DNA from: Parerythrobacter jejuensis
GTDB taxonomy: Bacteria > Pseudomonadota > Alphaproteobacteria > Sphingomonadales > Sphingomonadaceae
Direction: 5' to 3'
Assembly (NCBI RefSeq): GCF_039536765.1
Contig: NZ_BAAAZF010000001.1
Coordinates: forward strand, 744,001 to 808,000
Length of the DNA stretch: 64,000 nucleotides
The position numbers were made by a program, and so were the translations under genes. Each line of letters begins with the position of its first letter. Position 1 is the first letter of the stretch. This document shows positions 8,863 to 17,822 of this stretch, in pieces. The notes beneath the pieces are model-generated. The model had not been told where the DNA came from. It searched no databases and saw nothing but the letters and a program-made list of their open reading frames with translations.

Positions 8863-9318
8863 TCAGGCGACAGTCGCGCTGCCGAAAAAGACTCCGAAAG
8901 CACGACACCAGATTACGACCGATTTTGCATCGGTAACATTGGCAGACGCCGGAATACGATAGATTTGCTCGCCACTGCTGCTCTTGAGTCGGCCAAGGTC
9001 GACATAGCCAGCCTGCCGGACAGCACGCCCGTTGCGGGGATTGCGCGCTTCGCTGAGCCACACGCGCAAGTCCGGGCCGCCGCGAACCTTGAAATTGCTC
9101 TTCAGCTTGACCCCGAGGCCGCCGCCTTTGAGCTTCACGATTTCCACATTGCCTGATGCGGGATGTGAACTGTCAGCGCCACGAAACTCGCCGGCAGAAG
9201 ACGCTTCGGCAGCAACCGCTGCACTTGGCAGGCCAACAAATGCGAGCCCAAGAGTTGCCGTGCTGGCAGTCGTCGCCAGAAGAACTGGCGCAGCTATGGT
9301 ACGGATAAGTTTCAGCAT
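8863..9318 (-). CDS. Exported DM13-domain protein
   Basis: 151 aa from ATG 9318. A signal peptide (MLKLIRTIAAPVLLATTAS ... AAVAAEAS) is followed by one DM13 domain covering most of the mature protein: FRGADSSHPASG, GGPDLRVWLSEA, YVDLGRLKSSSGEQIYRIP, and the terminal SVVIWCRAFGVFFGSATV with its single conserved Cys. DM13 domains are proposed to take part in redox or electron-transfer reactions in periplasmic or extracellular proteins; the substrate is unknown. The in-frame extension up to 9609 overlaps the upstream GGDEF-EAL gene and is rejected. A candidate ECF sigma promoter lies 52 nt upstream (9370-9395), hinting at stress induction. Confidence 0.8.
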   Translation of the reverse strand: MLKLIRTIAAPVLLATTASTATLGLAFVGLPSAAVAAEASSAGEFRGADSSHPASGNVEIVKLKGGGLGVKLKSNFKVRGGPDLRVWLSEARNPRNGRAVRQAGYVDLGRLKSSSGEQIYRIPASANVTDAKSVVIWCRAFGVFFGSATVA

Positions 9319-9369
9319 TTTTCCATCCTTTCGAGTATTCCGGTCGGCACGATGGCCCATGCCGGTCAG

Positions 9370-9395
9370 TTCGAAAGGGTTGGCTTTTTCGTTAC
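9370..9395 (-). promoter_or_regulatory. Candidate ECF sigma promoter for the DM13 gene
   Basis: On the minus strand the region reads GTAACG, then 16 nt, then CGAA, ending 52 nt before the DM13 start. This differs by one base from the GTAACC-N16-CGAA motif I recall for Caulobacter SigF (ECF16-type) targets. A single match in one genome is weak evidence. Confidence 0.35.
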
Positions 9396-9440
9396 ACGCA
9401 CCCTCTATCTGCAACGAATTTTCTGACAGCGGGTGCGCAG

Positions 9441-11657
9441 TTACGCCGCGCGCGATCCGTCGTGCGACATTTCGATCTGCAGGAACTTTGGTGCCGTCTT
9501 CGGCTGGTTTCCGTTGATCTGATTGATCGGGTAGTTGCCCGTGGGAAGCGCGGCCAGCGGCATGCCGGCTGCTGCCAACGCGTAAGGTGAGATCCTGTGA
9601 CGCGTGCACAGACCATCTGCGCCATCGCTGATCAAGGGTGTTTCGAATTCGATGCCCTGTGCGGCTTCCTCAGAGCGCCTGACCACGCCAACTGCGAGCT
9701 GCCCGTCACCCAGATCGAGGACCAGACCTGTCCCGACTGGGACATCCAGCAGGCCTTCAATCCGCGCGCCCGTCTTGGAGAGGTTGCGAAGCACCACATC
9801 ATACCTGTGGTCTTCGTGCACAGCCCCGATGCGGCGAAACACTGTCTTGCGATCCGACCGGTGTTTGGCAGGGCCGTTGGGCACATACTCAAGCTCGCCG
9901 GCTTCAAGTTTCGCGAGCACCTGATCCTGCGGCAGTGCCTTGGAATAGATCCAGCCCTGGATCAGGTCGGCACCGCGTTCCCTGACAAGCTCCAGCTCGT
10001 CCATTGCTTCGACGCCCTCGGCCACTGTCACCATGTCCAGCGCGCCGGCAAGGCTCACGATCGCAGTAATGATGGCCGCATTGTTATTGTCGTCTTCGGT
10101 CGCGCCGCGCACAAAACTCTGGTCGATCTTGATCTTGTCAAACGGGGCATTCTTCAAATAGCCGAGCGACGAATATCCAGTCCCGAAATCGTCCAGAGCC
10201 AGCCGCACGCCGAGCTTCTTCAGATCGCGAAACATCTCGTGCGTAGCGGTCGGATCGCCGATGAAGACACTTTCGGTCAACTCAAGCTCAAGCCGGCTGA
10301 CATCCAAGCCCGAAGCATCGAGCGCATTCTGGACAATCTGCGGCAGTTCCGGATTGGCGAACTGGACCGCAGAAACGTTGATGGCCACGCCCAGGTCGCC
10401 GGGCCAACTTGCAGCGTCCTTGCATGCCTTGCGCAAGACCCACTCACCCAGCGCGCCGATTTGGTTCGTATCTTCGGCAACCGGGATGAAGTCAGCCGGA
10501 CTGATCCAGCCCCGCTCAGGATGATTCCACCGGACCAGCGATTCGAAGCATTTGACCTTGCTGGTTTTCGCGCACACCAATGGCTGGTAGTGCATCTCAA
10601 GGCCCTGCTCCGTTACAAGAGCATCGCGCAGGTCTTCTTCAATCTGGCGCCTTAGCTTGGCACCGTCTTTCAGTTCGCTCGAATAGAAGCGATATTGGCC
10701 GCGTCCTCCGCCCTTGGCCGCGTAAAGGGCAAGGTCGGCCGCGCTCACAAGTTCTTCTGTCTCGATGCCATCGAAGGGTGCAATCGCTACACCGACGGAG
10801 GTACCAATGATCGCCCTGGTCCCATCTATGGAATAGGGCTGTGAAATCATCTGGATTACGCGGGACGCAAGTTCACCCAAGCGCCCACGATCTTCGATAT
10901 CCGGCAGGATAATCTGGAACTCGTCTCCGCCGAGCCGCCCGATCTCACCCATTTCACCCACGATCCGACCGAGGCGTTGACCGACCTGCTTCAGCAGCTC
11001 GTCACCGGCAGGGTGCCCCAGCGTATCGTTGACCTGTTTGAACCGGTCGAGGTCCAGCATCATCAAGGCACAGGAACGCTTCGCGGCCTTATAGGCTATA
11101 AGCGTGGCCGTCAGACGTTTGGTCATGCGATGACGGTTGGCCAGGCCTGTCAGCGAGTCATACTGGGCCATGCGCCCGACTTCGCGTCGGCTCTCGCGAA
11201 CCGAAGTAATGTCTTTCGCGCTGCCTCTGTAGCCGAGGAATTCGCCCTCGCTGTCGAACTGGGGCTTGCCGGAGATTGACCACCAGATCTCTTTGTCGTC
11301 CTGCGCGATCCGAACGGTCAAATCCGTGATCGTATTGCGGGCGCGAAGAAGGAACTGCAGTGGCCGTTGGGAGCCCTCGTCCTCGTCCCCATCATTATCC
11401 AGTACGAACAGCTTCGACAGCTGTTGCCCTACCAGCTTGTCGACATCCATGCCGAATTGAGCGGCAGCATTGTCCGACAAATAGACCAGCTCCGAGGCAG
11501 TATTTGTGGCCCAGAACCAACCCAGATCAGCGCTTTCGAAATCATCGAGCAAGGCAAGGCGACGCGGATCGGCTTTTCCAATCGGCGTCTGTCCCACCGA
11601 TGGGCCGTTGTCCCCCGAAGAGGCCCCGCGTTTCGAAAAGAAGTCACCTATGGCCAT
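9441..11657 (-). CDS. PAS-GGDEF-EAL-PilZ cyclic-di-GMP protein (soluble)
   Basis: 738 aa without obvious membrane segments. Order: PAS-like sensor (about 35-155, including GWFWATN and KEIWWSISGKP), GGDEF domain (about 163-325, motif GGDEF at 243-247, FKQVNDTLGHPAGDELL), EAL domain (about 335-590), PilZ-like domain (about 600-700, RRIG...RNLSKTGARIEG). The EAL signature reads ESL (FESLVRW, 372-374) but the Glu is kept, as are DDFGTGYSSL (489-498) and AEGVE, so phosphodiesterase activity is plausible. No RxxD inhibitory site precedes GGDEF. The C-terminus carries about 40 extra residues. It sits just downstream of a membrane-bound paralogue with the same core, so the pair looks like a duplication. 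Confidence 0.9.
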   Translation of the reverse strand: MAIGDFFSKRGASSGDNGPSVGQTPIGKADPRRLALLDDFESADLGWFWATNTASELVYLSDNAAAQFGMDVDKLVGQQLSKLFVLDNDGDEDEGSQRPLQFLLRARNTITDLTVRIAQDDKEIWWSISGKPQFDSEGEFLGYRGSAKDITSVRESRREVGRMAQYDSLTGLANRHRMTKRLTATLIAYKAAKRSCALMMLDLDRFKQVNDTLGHPAGDELLKQVGQRLGRIVGEMGEIGRLGGDEFQIILPDIEDRGRLGELASRVIQMISQPYSIDGTRAIIGTSVGVAIAPFDGIETEELVSAADLALYAAKGGGRGQYRFYSSELKDGAKLRRQIEEDLRDALVTEQGLEMHYQPLVCAKTSKVKCFESLVRWNHPERGWISPADFIPVAEDTNQIGALGEWVLRKACKDAASWPGDLGVAINVSAVQFANPELPQIVQNALDASGLDVSRLELELTESVFIGDPTATHEMFRDLKKLGVRLALDDFGTGYSSLGYLKNAPFDKIKIDQSFVRGATEDDNNNAAIITAIVSLAGALDMVTVAEGVEAMDELELVRERGADLIQGWIYSKALPQDQVLAKLEAGELEYVPNGPAKHRSDRKTVFRRIGAVHEDHRYDVVLRNLSKTGARIEGLLDVPVGTGLVLDLGDGQLAVGVVRRSEEAAQGIEFETPLISDGADGLCTRHRISPYALAAAGMPLAALPTGNYPINQINGNQPKTAPKFLQIEMSHDGSRAA

Positions 11658-11757
11658 GATATGCCGCGAAATCGCTCTCTATTTATACTTGACCGTGAAA
11701 TTACTCGGTAGAACGTGATGAATTTCGATAGGATAACTTACCTACTATCAGGTTAAC

Positions 11758-14526
11758 TTACATCGAGTTTCGGACCTGTTTCTTCAGCGCAAAGGTCGTA
11801 TCTTCACCTGCAAGTTCGATTTTCCCGCTTTCAGACTTTGGCAGAGGTGTGGCGAATTCCATGCCCATCCGGTCTTCCTTGCTCCACCGTGCCGTCGCCG
11901 TAACGATCAGTTTCTCGGTAAGAGCAATCTGGAAAATGGTGCTGGCCGGTACATTCCACAACCCTTCAATCATGCAGCCCGTTGACGACAGATTACGCAC
12001 GGTTGCGAGGTAATGCTGGCTGCCATGCTCCAGCACGACGCGACGCAAGACGGTCTGGCGCGGTGCACGGGTTGATTTCGGACCCTTGGCCACAGCCGTA
12101 AGGCCAGTACCCAGCAAACGGGTCGCTGCATCAGGCTGCAAAGGCTTTTCGTAAATATAGCCCTGGATATGGCTGCACCCATGCATTCGCACGAGGTCAA
12201 GCTCATCAAGGGTCTCGACACCTTCGGCGGTCGTATCCATGCCGAGCGCCTGGGCAAGACTGGTGATCGAAGCAATGATCGCACCGTTGCGGCTGCCGGG
12301 CTCGGTCGCACCGCGAACGAAGCTTTGGTCAATCTTGATCTTGTCAAAAGGTGCCGACTTCAAATAGCCGAGCGAGGAATAGCCTGTGCCGAAGTCATCA
12401 AGCGCCAGCCGCACGCCGATCCCCTTCAAGGCGGCGAACATCGCGTCCGTACCCTCATCATTGTTCAGGAACACGCTCTCTGTGATCTCGAGCTCAAGGC
12501 GTGACGGCGCAATGCCCGCTTCCGCAATGGCACTGGTAATAATCGCAGGCAGTTGCGGGTTGGAGAACTGGATGGGCGAGACATTTACGGCACAACGGAT
12601 GTCGTCAGGCCATTCGGCAAGGTCCTTGCACGCAGTGCGCAGCGCCCATTCCCCGATGGGCTGGATCAGACCTGTGTCTTCGGCAATCGGAATGAACTTG
12701 CCGGGGCTGATGAAGCCCTTTTGCGGGTGCTTCCAGCGGAGCAGCGCTTCAAAGCCGGAGATCCGCTCTGTCGCGGTGTGGACGACTGGCTGGTAATGAA
12801 GTTGCAGCGATCCATCGGCAATTGCATCGCGCAAGTCTTGCTCAAGCAGGCTGCGCTCTTCTGCAGCGGAATGAAGATCGCTGGAATAGAAGTGGAAACG
12901 CCCCCGGCCACCGTCTTTTGCAGCGTACAGGGCAAGGTCCGAATTGCGGATAATGTCGTCACTGCTTTCGCCATTCTCCGGCGACATGGCAATGCCGATA
13001 GAGGCGCCGATAACAACACGCTGCCCCTCGATCGAGTATGGCTCTGACAGCGAATGGATGATCTCGCTCGCAAGCTGGCTTAGTTTCTTGCGCGCGATCC
13101 GGCCTGGCAGGATGACTTTGAATTCGTCTCCGCCCAGGCGACCAACGCGGCCCATCTTTCCAACAGTCCGCTCCAGCCGTTGCGAAACCTGTTTCAGCAA
13201 GGCGTCCCCGGCCGGATGCCCCAGCGTATCGTTGACATGCTTGAACCGGTCCAGGTCAAGCAGGAACACCGTACATTCACGGTTCGCTTCCTGCGGAGAG
13301 GACAGAATCTTCTCCAGCGTCTGAAGCATCTGGTGACGGTTAGCGAGACCGGTCAGGGAATCGAAATGGGCAAGGCGCGAAGCGTGTTCCTGGCTGCGAC
13401 GCTTCTCGGTCAGATCCGTGCCTGATCCGCGAAACCCGCAGAAATTCTGGAAAGTGTCGAAGATCGGACGGCCACTGATAGACCACCAACGCTCATCCTC
13501 GGTTCGCGATGCGCGTACGGGCAGTTCCTGGAATGCAGAGCGCGCCGAAAGGTGGAACGCAATGGTACGTTCGCCTTCTTGATTGCCCTCGGCCAGATCG
13601 AACAACGCAGTGATAGGACGACCGACAAAGTCTTCTGCCTGGGCGCCAAGCTTTTCGGTCACCGCTTCGGAAATATATGTCAGCTGGCCGCGGCGGTCAG
13701 TTTCCCAGAACCAGCCTTGGCCAGTCTCTTCGTAGTCGCGCAGGATGTCGATGGCGCGGTTAAGTATCCGCGCGTCGGCCTGATGGCGTTCTGCGCGCCG
13801 GCGATCGATCACGATCTGATACCGTGTCAAGGCGATCAGCCCAACCGCGACCAAAGCCAGAGCGACAAAAGCGCTAACCTGGCCCGCTACCAATGCAAGC
13901 GGCGCCCAGGCCGCAGCCTTGCATCCGAACATGACCGTGGCGCGGCCGCTGAGCATCGATGCAGACAGAGCGTTGGCGCAAATCAATGTCGCGAGGCCAA
14001 ACGCGATGTTCAATCCGCCATTGATCATCCAGTAAGCGATGCCAAAGCCGAACAATCCCGACGGTATTACCGATACGCAAAAAGCGAGTATCCAGGCCTT
14101 GGTCGGCTGGCCGGGAAGCGAGCGTTCCCACCGAGTAACCCAATAGGACACGCCGAAAATGACAGAGGCGGCCACCAAGGGGAAGAGGGTCAGTAGCGGC
14201 GGCAGGCTCAATTGCAGCAATGCACACGATACGCCGCCCAAGAGCGGCGAGAAAAGCATCATCCACCATGAGCTTGGCAGATTGTAGGCTTTAGCGGCGG
14301 CGCCGCGCTTGCGAGGGCGCGTGCGAGAGCCTCTTTCGGTGCTTGGATCGCGGCGATCGGGGGCTTTTCGACCGGTCTCGGCCGGCGCTTGATCCCGCGT
14401 GGAAACCGCGCGCAATTCTGGCTGCGCGTTCTCGCGCATTGCCTGTGTATCGGCCGATTTCTTTGTAGCCTGCCCGCCCATACGATCCCTATGGACCAGA
14501 AGCGGTTTAAAAAGGCTGAAGCGCAT
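11758..14526 (-). CDS. Membrane PAS-GGDEF-EAL-PilZ cyclic-di-GMP protein
   Basis: 922 aa. A charged cytoplasmic N-terminus (1-80) is followed by about five or six hydrophobic segments (85-235), a PAS-like domain (265-375), GGDEF (385-555, GGDEF at 465-469), EAL (565-800, FEALLRW with EAL at 593-595, DDFGTGYSSL near 710) and a C-terminal PilZ-like domain (RRVVLEHG...RNLSSTGCMIEG). Both catalytic signatures look intact, so it may be bifunctional or biased by the sensor. Start uncertain: ATG 14526 is taken, but ATG 14481 has a better-placed AGGGA. Divergent from the ferredoxin reductase gene, with a 123-nt spacer. Its core is closely similar to the downstream gene. Confidence 0.9.
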   Translation of the reverse strand: MRFSLFKPLLVHRDRMGGQATKKSADTQAMRENAQPELRAVSTRDQAPAETGRKAPDRRDPSTERGSRTRPRKRGAAAKAYNLPSSWWMMLFSPLLGGVSCALLQLSLPPLLTLFPLVAASVIFGVSYWVTRWERSLPGQPTKAWILAFCVSVIPSGLFGFGIAYWMINGGLNIAFGLATLICANALSASMLSGRATVMFGCKAAAWAPLALVAGQVSAFVALALVAVGLIALTRYQIVIDRRRAERHQADARILNRAIDILRDYEETGQGWFWETDRRGQLTYISEAVTEKLGAQAEDFVGRPITALFDLAEGNQEGERTIAFHLSARSAFQELPVRASRTEDERWWSISGRPIFDTFQNFCGFRGSGTDLTEKRRSQEHASRLAHFDSLTGLANRHQMLQTLEKILSSPQEANRECTVFLLDLDRFKHVNDTLGHPAGDALLKQVSQRLERTVGKMGRVGRLGGDEFKVILPGRIARKKLSQLASEIIHSLSEPYSIEGQRVVIGASIGIAMSPENGESSDDIIRNSDLALYAAKDGGRGRFHFYSSDLHSAAEERSLLEQDLRDAIADGSLQLHYQPVVHTATERISGFEALLRWKHPQKGFISPGKFIPIAEDTGLIQPIGEWALRTACKDLAEWPDDIRCAVNVSPIQFSNPQLPAIITSAIAEAGIAPSRLELEITESVFLNNDEGTDAMFAALKGIGVRLALDDFGTGYSSLGYLKSAPFDKIKIDQSFVRGATEPGSRNGAIIASITSLAQALGMDTTAEGVETLDELDLVRMHGCSHIQGYIYEKPLQPDAATRLLGTGLTAVAKGPKSTRAPRQTVLRRVVLEHGSQHYLATVRNLSSTGCMIEGLWNVPASTIFQIALTEKLIVTATARWSKEDRMGMEFATPLPKSESGKIELAGEDTTFALKKQVRNSM

Positions 14527-14649
14527 CCCTACTGAATTTGATTAACGACCCGACGGCGAGGTTCCTTCAAACCGGCATCTTTCAACGGATGCATCTTGCC
14601 ACGCAGACTGTAGCACGGCATCGTCTGAGAAAGGGGGAGTGGCACGTCT

Positions 14650-15966
14650 ATGCGTCATATCGCGATAATCGGTTCCGGACCGGCAGGGTATTACACCGCC
14701 GAGGCAGCGCAGAAGCACTGGGGGGACGACGCGAAGATCGACATCTTTGACATGCTTCCGGTGCCGTATGGATTGATCCGCACAGGCGTTGCCCCCGACC
14801 ACCAGTCGATCAAGGGCGTTTCCCGCCGGTTTGAAAAGACCAATCTGAATGACAATGTCCGCTTTGTCGGCAATGTCACAGTGGGTGATGATGTCTCGAT
14901 TGGCGACCTCCAGTCTCTCTACCACAGCGTCATTTTAGCGACGGGAGCGCCGCGTGATCGCGAACTCGGCCTGCCCGGTGAAGATCTGGCAAATGTCTTC
15001 GGCAGCGCAGCTTTTGTCGGCTGGTACAACGGCCACCCCCATTTCGCCGATCTCGCACCGGATCTGACTGGAAAGCATGCCGTGGTGATCGGAATGGGTA
15101 ACGTCGCGCTTGATGTCGCCCGCATCCTTGCCAAGACACCGCGCGAATTCGCCGGTGCTGATATTGTCCAGCATGCTCTCGATGCACTCGAGGCCAGCAA
15201 TATCGAGACCGTCACTATCATTGGCCGGCGAGGCCCCCACCAAATCATGATGACGCCCAAGGAATTGGGAGAATTGATGAATTTGGACCGGGCCAGTCCT
15301 TACGTCGACCCGAAGGATTTGCCGGACGAGGCCGATGACGCCATTTTGGAACCGGGACTGCGCAAATCGGTAACCCACCTGCGCAATTTCGCCGCGATAC
15401 CGACCAATATTCATGGCGAAACCCCGATCACGATCGAGTTTGACATGTTTGCCAGCCCGACATCCTTTCACGGCGATGGCGGTGTGCATGAAGTCGAAGT
15501 GGAGGAGACGAAGGTCGAGGCCGGTCGAGCCATCGGCACCGGCAAGACCTATCGCATTCGCGCTGATCTGGTCGTTAGCTGCATCGGATACAGGACGTCA
15601 CCCATTCCCGATGTGCCGTTTGATGACCGCATGGGGCGCTTTGCCAATGACGAAGGGCGCATTTTGCCCGGTCTGTATTGCGTCGGTTGGGCCCGAAGGG
15701 GACCTTCAGGCACTATCGGTACCAATCGCCCGGACGGCTATGCCATTATCGATCGGATCATCGAGGATTTCGAAAGTGGTGCGCTCGGTACAGCGCGTAA
15801 GAGTGGGCGCGAGGGCTTCGATGCAATGGCCACCGAGCGCGGGTTGGATATTGTGACGTTCCGCGACTGGAAGAAGATCGAGGAAGCAGAAGAAGCGGCC
15901 GCACGCGATGGCGCACCGCGTGAGAAATTTGTCGACGTTGCTAGCATGATTGCTGCCAAGGACTGA
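14650..15966 (+). CDS. Ferredoxin/adrenodoxin-type NADP+ reductase (FAD)
   Basis: Flavoprotein moving electrons between NADPH and ferredoxin. 438 aa, typical of the FprA/adrenodoxin-reductase type. FAD-binding IIGSGPAGYYTAEAA is at the N-terminus, followed by VPYGLIRTGVAPDH, characteristic of this family. The NADP Rossmann motif VIGMGNVALDVAR lies near 150-165, and GWARRGPSGTIGTNRPDGY closes the FAD site near residue 350. No iron-sulfur domain. A GGGGGAG-like Shine-Dalgarno lies about 12 nt before the ATG. No ferredoxin gene is adjacent, so the partner is not identified here. Confidence 0.88.
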   Translation: MRHIAIIGSGPAGYYTAEAAQKHWGDDAKIDIFDMLPVPYGLIRTGVAPDHQSIKGVSRRFEKTNLNDNVRFVGNVTVGDDVSIGDLQSLYHSVILATGAPRDRELGLPGEDLANVFGSAAFVGWYNGHPHFADLAPDLTGKHAVVIGMGNVALDVARILAKTPREFAGADIVQHALDALEASNIETVTIIGRRGPHQIMMTPKELGELMNLDRASPYVDPKDLPDEADDAILEPGLRKSVTHLRNFAAIPTNIHGETPITIEFDMFASPTSFHGDGGVHEVEVEETKVEAGRAIGTGKTYRIRADLVVSCIGYRTSPIPDVPFDDRMGRFANDEGRILPGLYCVGWARRGPSGTIGTNRPDGYAIIDRIIEDFESGALGTARKSGREGFDAMATERGLDIVTFRDWKKIEEAEEAAARDGAPREKFVDVASMIAAKD

Positions 15967-16057
15967 AAATTCGCCCCATTGCGGGCCTTCCCTACGCGTC
16001 ATCTTGTAATCGATGTTCCATCCCCGCATGATCTGATGCAATAGAACGACATAACTG

Positions 16058-16077
16058 GCCCGCCGATAAGAGCGGGC
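16058..16077 (+). other. Hairpin in phaC leader
   Basis: GCCCGC (16058-16063) pairs with GCGGGC (16072-16077) around an 8-nt loop, 20 nt before the phaC ATG. No U run follows, so it is not a terminator; a role in mRNA stability or translation is only possible. Confidence 0.4.
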
Positions 16078-16096
16078 AGCGAAAACGAGGATACCC

Positions 16097-17782
16097 ATGG
16101 CCGTAGAGTTTGACGATGAAGCTGCCCAGCACACCAATGCGCTAGGCCCCCTGGTTGGCCTGACCCGCGAAGACATTTTCGGTGCCGTCGCCGTACTTCT
16201 GCGCGAAACTGCCTCTGACCCGGCCCGGATGGTACGCCATAGCCAGGCAATGGGCAGTGACATGATCAAGATCATGACCGGTCAGAGCGATCTGGCGCCT
16301 GAGGCCAAGGACAAGCGTTTTCGCGATCCGGCCTGGCAGTTCAATCCCTTCATGCGCGCAGGTATGCAGTATTACCTCGCGGTCCAGAAAGGCATGTCGA
16401 ACTGGCTGGAAGAATTGGAACTGGATGACCTGGAAAAGGATCGCGCGCGCTTCATTTCCACGATCATTATCGATTCCATCGCGCCGACCAATACACTTGC
16501 GGGCAATCCCACGGCGCAGAAGCGCCTGATCGACAGTGGCGGTCTGAGCATCATTAAGGGGCTGAAAAACGCCTATACCGACATCACCGAGAACAAGGGG
16601 ATGGTCAGCCAGGTCGACAAACGTCCGTTCGAGCTTGGCAAGAACGTCGCCACCTCCAAAGGTTCGGTCGTCCTGCGGACCGAAATGATGGAACTCGTCC
16701 ACTATGCGCCCACCACCGACGAAGTGCACGAAATCCCGCAGCTGACAATTCCGCCGCAAATCAACAAGATGTATATCAACGACCTGTCTCCGGAAAAATC
16801 GGTCGTCAAATACCAGCTCGACAACGGGATCCAGACATTCGTCATTTCCTGGCGCAACCCGTCGAAGGAACAGGGTCATTGGGACATGGCAGATTACGTC
16901 TCCTCGTGCCGCGAGGCGATGGAGGCAGTCAGCGCCATTACCGGTTCGAAGAAAGTGAACGTCTCCGCTGGCTGTTCCGGTGGCCAGACTGCCGCGATGC
17001 TCGCATCGAAAATGGCGAGCGACAAGGACGACCTGCTGGGCGCACTCACCTTGATGGTGTGTGTGCTGCATCCCAAGCAGAACGATATCGAAGCCGGCTC
17101 CCTGATCAGTGAAAACGGCCTTGCCCTCGCCCGCCAGCGCGCGGCAAAGAAAGGCGTGATCGAAGGAGACAGCCTGGCCCGTGGCTTTGCGTGGCTGCGG
17201 CCCAATGATCTGATCTGGAACTACGTCATCAACAACTACCTGATGGGTGACGATCCACCCGCATTCGATGTCTTGTTCTGGAATGCGGACGCGACCAATC
17301 TTTCCGCCAGCCTGATGGGCGATTTCCTGACCGTGTTCGAAACATTGGCCTTCACCAAGAAGGGTGAAGTCGAAATGGTCGACCACAAGATCGACCTTTC
17401 CAAGGTCAAGAGCGACCTGTTCATCCTTGGCGGCGTGACCGACCACATCACGCCCTGGAAGGCGACCTATCGTTCGACCCAGCTATTCGGTTCGAAAGAT
17501 GTGACGTATGTCCTGTCGCATTCCGGGCATATGCAAGCAATCCTCAACCCGCCGGGCAACCCCAAGGCGCGCTACTATCTCAACAAGGGCAAGAAACTGC
17601 CCAAGACCGCCGATGAATGGCAGCAAGGTGCCGAAGAAGTGGCCGGCAGCTGGTGGCCTTACTGGATGGAATGGGTGCAAAATCGCTCGGGCAAGACAAA
17701 ACCAGCGCCCAAGGAGTTGGGGAATGCCGACTACAAACCGCTGGACCCGGCCCCCGGTCTGTACGTAGTGGAAGAAGTCTGA
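16097..17782 (+). CDS. phaC: Poly(3-hydroxyalkanoate) synthase PhaC
   Basis: Polymerises (R)-3-hydroxyacyl-CoA into storage polyester on the PHA granule. 561 aa. The lipase-like box SAGCSGGQ gives catalytic C293, with D449 (GGVTDHITPW) and H478 (SHSGHMQAILNPPGNP) completing the triad at the spacing expected for PhaC. The N-terminal region contains the typical FRDPAWQFNPF. Length and the adjacent phaZ recall the phaC-phaZ order of medium-chain (class II) Pseudomonas systems, although class cannot be fixed by eye. Start ATG with GAGG 6-9 nt upstream. No phaA, phaB, phaR or phasin gene is in the window. Confidence 0.93.
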   Translation: MAVEFDDEAAQHTNALGPLVGLTREDIFGAVAVLLRETASDPARMVRHSQAMGSDMIKIMTGQSDLAPEAKDKRFRDPAWQFNPFMRAGMQYYLAVQKGMSNWLEELELDDLEKDRARFISTIIIDSIAPTNTLAGNPTAQKRLIDSGGLSIIKGLKNAYTDITENKGMVSQVDKRPFELGKNVATSKGSVVLRTEMMELVHYAPTTDEVHEIPQLTIPPQINKMYINDLSPEKSVVKYQLDNGIQTFVISWRNPSKEQGHWDMADYVSSCREAMEAVSAITGSKKVNVSAGCSGGQTAAMLASKMASDKDDLLGALTLMVCVLHPKQNDIEAGSLISENGLALARQRAAKKGVIEGDSLARGFAWLRPNDLIWNYVINNYLMGDDPPAFDVLFWNADATNLSASLMGDFLTVFETLAFTKKGEVEMVDHKIDLSKVKSDLFILGGVTDHITPWKATYRSTQLFGSKDVTYVLSHSGHMQAILNPPGNPKARYYLNKGKKLPKTADEWQQGAEEVAGSWWPYWMEWVQNRSGKTKPAPKELGNADYKPLDPAPGLYVVEEV

Positions 17783-17822
17783 GCGGTTTCGCACTTGCGA
17801 AACGCCATCTGAAGGACCGACT

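Noticed and set aside
16142-17446. 434-codon minus-strand frame
   Set aside because: Mirror of phaC in high-GC sequence; phaC has an intact catalytic triad.
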